From positions 62,001 to 126,000 of the forward strand of contig NZ_FTPL01000004.1 of NCBI RefSeq assembly GCF_900156305.1: a stretch of DNA of 64,000 bases, written 5' to 3'. Positions 60,243 through 64,000 of the stretch are shown in pieces. Source of the stretch: Edaphobacillus lindanitolerans (lineage in GTDB: Bacteria; Bacillota; Bacilli; Bacillales_A; Planococcaceae). Position 1 is the first letter of the stretch; each line of letters begins with the position of its first letter. A program made the position numbers and the translations under genes. The notes under the pieces are model-generated. The model made no database searches, was not told where the DNA came from, and was given only the letters and a program-made list of their open reading frames with translations.

Positions 60243-61019
60243 TTATTTCCCCTTGAATTCCGGTTTCCGCTTTTCCGCAAATGCATTCAGCGCTTCGACC
60301 CGGTCTTCGGTCGGGATCGTCACTTCATACGCCTTGCGCTCGATCGCGAGGCCGGTCTGCAGGTCGGCGTTCATGCCGTGGCGGACGGCGAATTTCGCCT
60401 GCTGCAGGGCGACCGGGCCATTTGCCAGGAGGGCATCCGCGAGGGCGCCGGCTGTTTCCCAGAGTGCCTCAGGCGGGGCGACTTTCGTGACGACCCCGTA
60501 CTCGAGCGCTTCCTGTGCCGTCATCCGTTTCGCGGTCAGGATCAGTTCAAGCGCCTTCGCCTGGCCGATGAGCCTCGGCAGGCGCTGGGTGCCGCCGGCG
60601 CCCGGGATGATTGCGAGGCCCGTTTCGGTGAGGCCCATCACCGACTGTTCGCTTGCCACGCGGAAATCACACGTCAGCGCCAGTTCCATCCCGCCGCCGA
60701 ATGCGTAGCCGTTCAGGACGGCGATCGTCGGCTGAGGCAGGTTCTCGATGGCGGTGAACACTTCGCCCATTTTGAACAGATTCCGTTTGACGTGCTGGTC
60801 GGGCAGCGTGCGGCGTTCCTTCAGATCGGCCCCCACGCTGAACGCCCGGTCCCCCGACCCGGTGATCATGACGACCCGGATGTCCGGATTGATGCGGATC
60901 GATTCGACGACCTGTCCGAGTTCGGTGATCAGGTCATAGTTGAACGCGTTCATGGCGGACGGCCGGTCGAGCGAGACGATGCCGAGATGGCCCTTCTGTT
61001 CGTAGCGGATGGTTTCCAT
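60243..61019 (-). CDS. Enoyl-CoA hydratase/isomerase
   Basis: 258-residue crotonase-fold enzyme of beta-oxidation or related pathways. Oxyanion and CoA region GSGDRAFSVGADLKE; first catalytic Glu in GYAFGGGMELALTCDF, second in GLTETGLAIIPGAGGTQRLP, both present, as required for hydration. C-terminal AYEVTIPTEDRVEALNAFAE fits. No adjacent fatty-acid genes; complements lcfB and aceAB in fatty-acid use. Confidence 0.93.
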   Translation of the reverse strand: METIRYEQKGHLGIVSLDRPSAMNAFNYDLITELGQVVESIRINPDIRVVMITGSGDRAFSVGADLKERRTLPDQHVKRNLFKMGEVFTAIENLPQPTIAVLNGYAFGGGMELALTCDFRVASEQSVMGLTETGLAIIPGAGGTQRLPRLIGQAKALELILTAKRMTAQEALEYGVVTKVAPPEALWETAGALADALLANGPVALQQAKFAVRHGMNADLQTGLAIERKAYEVTIPTEDRVEALNAFAEKRKPEFKGK

Positions 61020-61187
61020 TTGAAAAATTCCCCCTTATGAAATCCCCTGTTTAGTAGAACATACCATGATGCGCCAAATTCCGCCACCGGACGGAAGAAA
61101 AAGGGCGTTGCATAAAAACGGCCGGTTGGGGTAAGATAGAAATACGAACAAACGTTCTTTTCTTTTGAGAAAAGGAGGGAAGGGACC

Positions 61188-61559
61188 ATGCCGCTCATCC
61201 CGTCGGAGGCGCTGCCCCATTTTGAAAACCTGATCTACCTGCCGATGCTGCTCATCGTCCTGGAGCGGGACCGGAAGGCATTCGAAGCAGGCCCGTTCAA
61301 GCTCAAGCGCCCGTACCTCGCCATGGTGGCGGAGGCCGAGAAGCTCGTGCAGAAGGACCTGAAGGAATCCCGGCTGTACATGCGCCGCCGGTCAATGAAA
61401 CTCATCAAGGGGGACCATGATGACCTGTTCACGGAATATGTATTCATCCACGAGGGATATGAGGACCGCCGCCGCTACCTGAACGTCCGGCTGCGGAACC
61501 GGTCGGAGGAGCTGCTCGGGGTGTACCTGACGATGGGGGACCGGGCGATCTGTATGTAG
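61188..61559 (+). CDS. yhjD: YhjD-like protein
   Basis: 123 residues containing FEAGPFKLKRPYLAMVAEAE, KLVQKDLKESRLYMRRR and RRYLNVRLRNRSEELLGVYL, which match what I recall of B. subtilis YhjD; its place beside comK agrees with the yhj region. Function unknown. AAGGAGGGAAGGG before the ATG. Its stop is two bases from the convergent comK stop. Confidence 0.75.
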   Translation: MPLIPSEALPHFENLIYLPMLLIVLERDRKAFEAGPFKLKRPYLAMVAEAEKLVQKDLKESRLYMRRRSMKLIKGDHDDLFTEYVFIHEGYEDRRRYLNVRLRNRSEELLGVYLTMGDRAICM

Positions 61560-61561
61560 CG

Positions 61562-62074
61562 CTAGGTGTACTCCCGGTTGAATCCCGGGTGGCGAAGGAA
61601 ATATTGCATTCGCGAGAACTTCTTGTCAAGGCGGCAGGAGAGCGCGTACTGACGGTTCATTGTCTGGATCGACACGTCCACATCGATGATCATCCCGTTT
61701 TCCAGGCGAACTTCGCATCCGGCGGAGTCCCCCCAGTAATCATCGATGCCGTGCAGGGCGATCCAGATGTTCGCTTCGGACTGCGGGGAGAGGGTGGGCA
61801 TGAGGATACAGGGCATTCCGAGATCCTGGACAATGAGGACCGGAACTTTATGGTGGTTCCCGATCAGCCGGCTCGAAGTTTGAACCGCCTGGCGAAGAGT
61901 GGTTCCGTACAGCTCACAGGATTGCTTCAGGTTGTACAATGGCCTTCTTTCGAGCAGGAACTGCTCTTTCTTTTCAGTCACGAGCGTGTATGGCTTTCCG
62001 TCCACGAATGTCGGCTCCAGTGAAAGCGTTTCAAAAGTAATGTAATATGGAGATGTCAATTTTTTGATTTCCAT
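61562..62074 (-). CDS. comK: Competence transcription factor ComK
   Basis: 170-residue ComK homologue: RRPLYNLKQSCELYGTTLRQ, KVPVLIVQDLGMPCILMPTL (the P-x-L-x-F/M-P-T block) and WIALHGIDDYWGDSAGCEV align with ComK, and the C-terminus keeps the basic QYALSCRLDKKFSR. ComK activates DNA-uptake genes. Start at 62074 with GGAGGGGGAGCGG; its own promoter lies 35 bases upstream. Shorter than the B. subtilis protein (192), missing much of the C-terminal tail. Confidence 0.85.
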   Translation of the reverse strand: MEIKKLTSPYYITFETLSLEPTFVDGKPYTLVTEKKEQFLLERRPLYNLKQSCELYGTTLRQAVQTSSRLIGNHHKVPVLIVQDLGMPCILMPTLSPQSEANIWIALHGIDDYWGDSAGCEVRLENGMIIDVDVSIQTMNRQYALSCRLDKKFSRMQYFLRHPGFNREYT

Positions 62075-62107
62075 GGCCGCTCCCCCTCCAAAGTCATCAT
62101 ACATCCT

Positions 62108-62135
62108 ATTATAGTTGATTATGGAAATAAAACAA
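62108..62135 (-). promoter_or_regulatory. Sigma-A promoter of comK
   Basis: On the minus strand TTGTTT and TATAAT spaced by 16 bases. An AAAA-N5-CTTT, one mismatch from the ComK AT-box, overlaps the -35. Confidence 0.6.
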
Positions 62136-62249
62136 GACTTTATCCTCATTATTTAGAATAAACAGCGAATGGGGAAATTTCGAAAAATGGGGTTGCATCC
62201 GTCCGCCTTCAGCATATATAATAGGAAAAAGAGCCAGGTGGTGAAGGGA

Positions 62250-62495
62250 ATGGAACAGTATTATTCGTACGCAGAGTTTTTGAAGGCCGTCGGCAAGGGC
62301 CGTGCCAGCCAGGGAGAGCAGCTGCTCAATGACATTTACATGGATCTGTTCCTCAAGCATGTTCACCGCGAGCAGATGAGGGAACGTCTGCATCGCATGA
62401 TCGACGAGGCGCTCGACCGCAAGGATGAAGCGGGCTTCCTCGACTACACCGCTCAATTGAAAACCCTCGATGACGATTGCGTCATGACGGATTGA
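62250..62495 (+). CDS. IDEAL-domain protein
   Basis: 81 residues: YSYAEFLKAVGKGRASQGEQ, LLNDIYMDLFLKHVHREQMR and RLHRMIDEALDRKDEAGFLD, containing the IDEAL core literally. The domain occurs at the end of UPF0302 proteins and alone. Start at 62250 with GGTGGTGAAGGG upstream. Divergent from comK across 175 bases, so regulation may be shared. Confidence 0.85.
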   Translation: MEQYYSYAEFLKAVGKGRASQGEQLLNDIYMDLFLKHVHREQMRERLHRMIDEALDRKDEAGFLDYTAQLKTLDDDCVMTD

Positions 62496-62547
62496 CACGA
62501 CAGACTTATTGGAGGAAAGACTCTTGAAGCCAAACGAAGACCCGGAA

Positions 62548-62592
62548 CCGTCCGCGTCAGGGAAGTAATTGCCCTGTGAGCGGGCGGTTTTA
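62548..62592 (+). terminator. Intrinsic terminator
   Basis: CCGTCCGC/GCGGGCGG and CAGGG/CCCTG stem followed by TTTTATTG. Confidence 0.7.
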
Positions 62593-62823
62593 TTGTGGGT
62601 GGATGACGCAATCTCATGTGCCTTCGTGTGTGTTCCGGGGCCGGGCCTCGCGTGCATGAATGCGAATGGCCCTGTCCGGAAGGGGAGGATGGCCGGAACG
62701 GATGAATTGACAAGCGGTTTCAGTATGTTACTATCATTTCTGTTAATTCATTTTGCATACGTATTCAAACAGTCCGGGATAAATGCCTGCAGCATTCGGT
62801 TTTAAAAAGAAAGAGGTGAAGGC

Positions 62824-63354
62824 ATGATCAGTCTGGACCGCGATACATCGCGTCTGATCGATGAGGTGAACGCAGGGAAAGTCAGCAGGGAATCGCTGGC
62901 GGCTTACAGCTGGACTCCGCAGGAATCGGAAAGGCTGGCCCGGTATTTCGTTTTGGCCCGAAGCCAGTTCAACTCGGTGAAGAAGATCATCCAATTTGTA
63001 AGCGGTTGCATCATCTTGTCGGAAAGCGCTTCCCTCGGCGGGGGCAGGGAGGTCTTTCATTCGTTGTCCGCGGCGAAAGATTTGTTGGACAAGGCCGATG
63101 AAGAGACCAGGAGCCTTCCGGTACCGGCCGGGGTCAGCAGACATCATCAGCATCTCTTGGACGCCCTGTCTTGTTTAAGAGAGATCTTCCGGCGGTTCGT
63201 GCTGACCGAGCAGGTCCTGCACCTGAAAAGAGACCAGTCGGATCAGCTGCTGTATTTGCTGAAAATGGCAAACGAAAGCCTGAAGAGCGCGTCGAACTTT
63301 GAATTGGGCCTGGACATGGTGGAATTAAACTCAAGCTGCGCATGCGGTCATTAA
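62824..63354 (+). CDS. Hypothetical helical protein
   Basis: 176 residues, mostly helical (ESERLARYFVLARSQFNSVK, LKRDQSDQLLYLLKMANESL), ending in Cys-rich SSCACGH. AAAGAGGTGAAGGC precedes the ATG. Cotranscribed with the MBL-fold gene 20 bases downstream. No family recognised. Confidence 0.65.
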   Translation: MISLDRDTSRLIDEVNAGKVSRESLAAYSWTPQESERLARYFVLARSQFNSVKKIIQFVSGCIILSESASLGGGREVFHSLSAAKDLLDKADEETRSLPVPAGVSRHHQHLLDALSCLREIFRRFVLTEQVLHLKRDQSDQLLYLLKMANESLKSASNFELGLDMVELNSSCACGH

Positions 63355-63374
63355 AACATATCGGAGGGCTGAAC

Positions 63375-64000
63375 ATGAAGGACTATTCAATCTGGGTTTT
63401 GGAGTATTCTTACGTGCCGGATTACCATAAGAGCGGCGTAATTTACGGCGCCCACAACGAGGGGTATGTCAAGCTGCCCTACTGCTATGTCCTGATCAAG
63501 GGAAAGGGCCGCACCATCCTGGTGGACGTGGGGTTCAATAACAAAGAATACGGGAAAGTGCTCGCGGACCGATTTGGCGTGAAGAATTGGCAAAGCCCGA
63601 AAGTGGTATTGGATGAAGTGGGCGTCAAACCGGAAGACGTGGATACCGTGTTCGTAACCCACGCCCATTTCGATCACTTCGGAAACATCGAAGACTTTCC
63701 GAATGCCACGTTCTATCTCCAGGAAAGGGAGATTTCAAAATGGATGTGGGCCATGTCGCTCCCTGAGCAATTCGGCTGGCTGATGGGTGCGATGGATCCG
63801 GGCGACATCATCCGCGGGGCGGAACTGGCTAGGGACGGCCGGCTCGTGTTGATCGACGGGGACCGGGAAGATGTTCTTCCGGGGATCGATCTGTTTGCCG
63901 CATTCGATACGCATACGTTCGGATCCCAGTTTGTCCGGGTGAAAAACGGGGAAACCGGCACGGAAGACTCTTGGATACTGGCCGGCGACCTCGTCTACGT
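63375..64000 (+). CDS. MBL-fold hydrolase, N-acylhomoserine lactonase-like, partial
   Basis: First 208 codons of a metallo-beta-lactamase-fold protein cut by the right edge. GYVKLPYCYVLIKGKGRTIL, VDVGF and the metal motif THAHFDHFGN (H-x-H-x-D-H) match the AiiA-like lactonase group, and LLVxGD-like AGDLVYV provides a later metal Asp region. It may degrade quorum-sensing lactones or another lactone. TCGGAGGG precedes the ATG. Confidence 0.82.
   Translation, partial: MKDYSIWVLEYSYVPDYHKSGVIYGAHNEGYVKLPYCYVLIKGKGRTILVDVGFNNKEYGKVLADRFGVKNWQSPKVVLDEVGVKPEDVDTVFVTHAHFDHFGNIEDFPNATFYLQEREISKWMWAMSLPEQFGWLMGAMDPGDIIRGAELARDGRLVLIDGDREDVLPGIDLFAAFDTHTFGSQFVRVKNGETGTEDSWILAGDLVY

Overview
The window looks like a chromosome segment of a mid-GC Bacillales bacterium, most likely Planococcaceae/Caryophanaceae (for example Bhargavaea or a close genus; the genus is an inference). 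Strong AGGAGG-type ribosome binding sites, TTG/GTG starts, sigma-A promoters with 17-bp spacers and many intrinsic terminators support this. The gene order also follows a scattered version of the Bacillus subtilis yha-hem-yhf-yhj region: trpP, hit, ecsAB, an M20 amidohydrolase, hmoB, hemE-hemH, yhfH, lplJ, lcfB, then yhjD and comK at the right end. Many long open frames lie antisense to real genes; they are by-products of G/C-rich third codon positions.

Layout. 0-6 kb: trpP (cut by the left edge) and hit, a possible structured RNA, a low-GC acetyltransferase, DUF1232, a polysaccharide deacetylase, a P-loop kinase-like protein and an amidinotransferase-fold enzyme. 6-14 kb: ecsAB without ecsC, a signal-peptidase-like lipoprotein with an odd start, an Ntn-type acyltransferase, a DppBC-like permease pair without ATPase or binding protein, an M20 amidohydrolase and a DUF2892 protein. 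14-18 kb: heme degradation (hmoB) beside heme synthesis (hemEH), followed by a duplicated 3' end of hemH flanking a small AT-rich insert. 18-22 kb: a LytTR regulator divergent from the glyoxylate-shunt genes aceA-aceB plus a tiny Cys-rich protein. 22-31 kb: small membrane proteins, yhfH, lplJ, a complete BceRSAB-type antimicrobial-peptide module, and lcfB behind a FadR-type operator.

31-46 kb: an S9 peptidase, LysE, DUF4240, a HAD phosphatase, an ArsR plus P1B-ATPase metal operon, a YknXYZ-like MacAB-type exporter, and a YdhK lipoprotein beside a histidine kinase/response regulator pair, an acetyltransferase and a four-helix copper-binding protein. 46-48.5 kb: a compact operon of an ABM monooxygenase-like protein, an unknown helical protein, a cobalamin-binding protein with the light-sensor signature W-x9-EH, and an RsbR-like STAS protein. 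49-57 kb: an accessory stretch with rifampin ADP-ribosyltransferase, GrpB, a methyltransferase, four acetyltransferases and a second stand-alone DppBC-like permease pair. 57-64 kb: cytochrome P450, a ZIP transporter, enoyl-CoA hydratase, yhjD, comK, an IDEAL-domain protein and the start of an AHL-lactonase-like hydrolase.

Two patterns stand out. First, six intergenic regions each carry a short degenerate tandem array with a period of 21 bp (about 20 at one locus), always just downstream of an intrinsic terminator, and each with its own unit sequence. Second, the cobalamin/STAS operon at 46.3-48.4 kb looks like a light- or B12-responsive signalling module with no DNA-binding domain. No tRNA, rRNA, CRISPR array or intact insertion sequence was seen.
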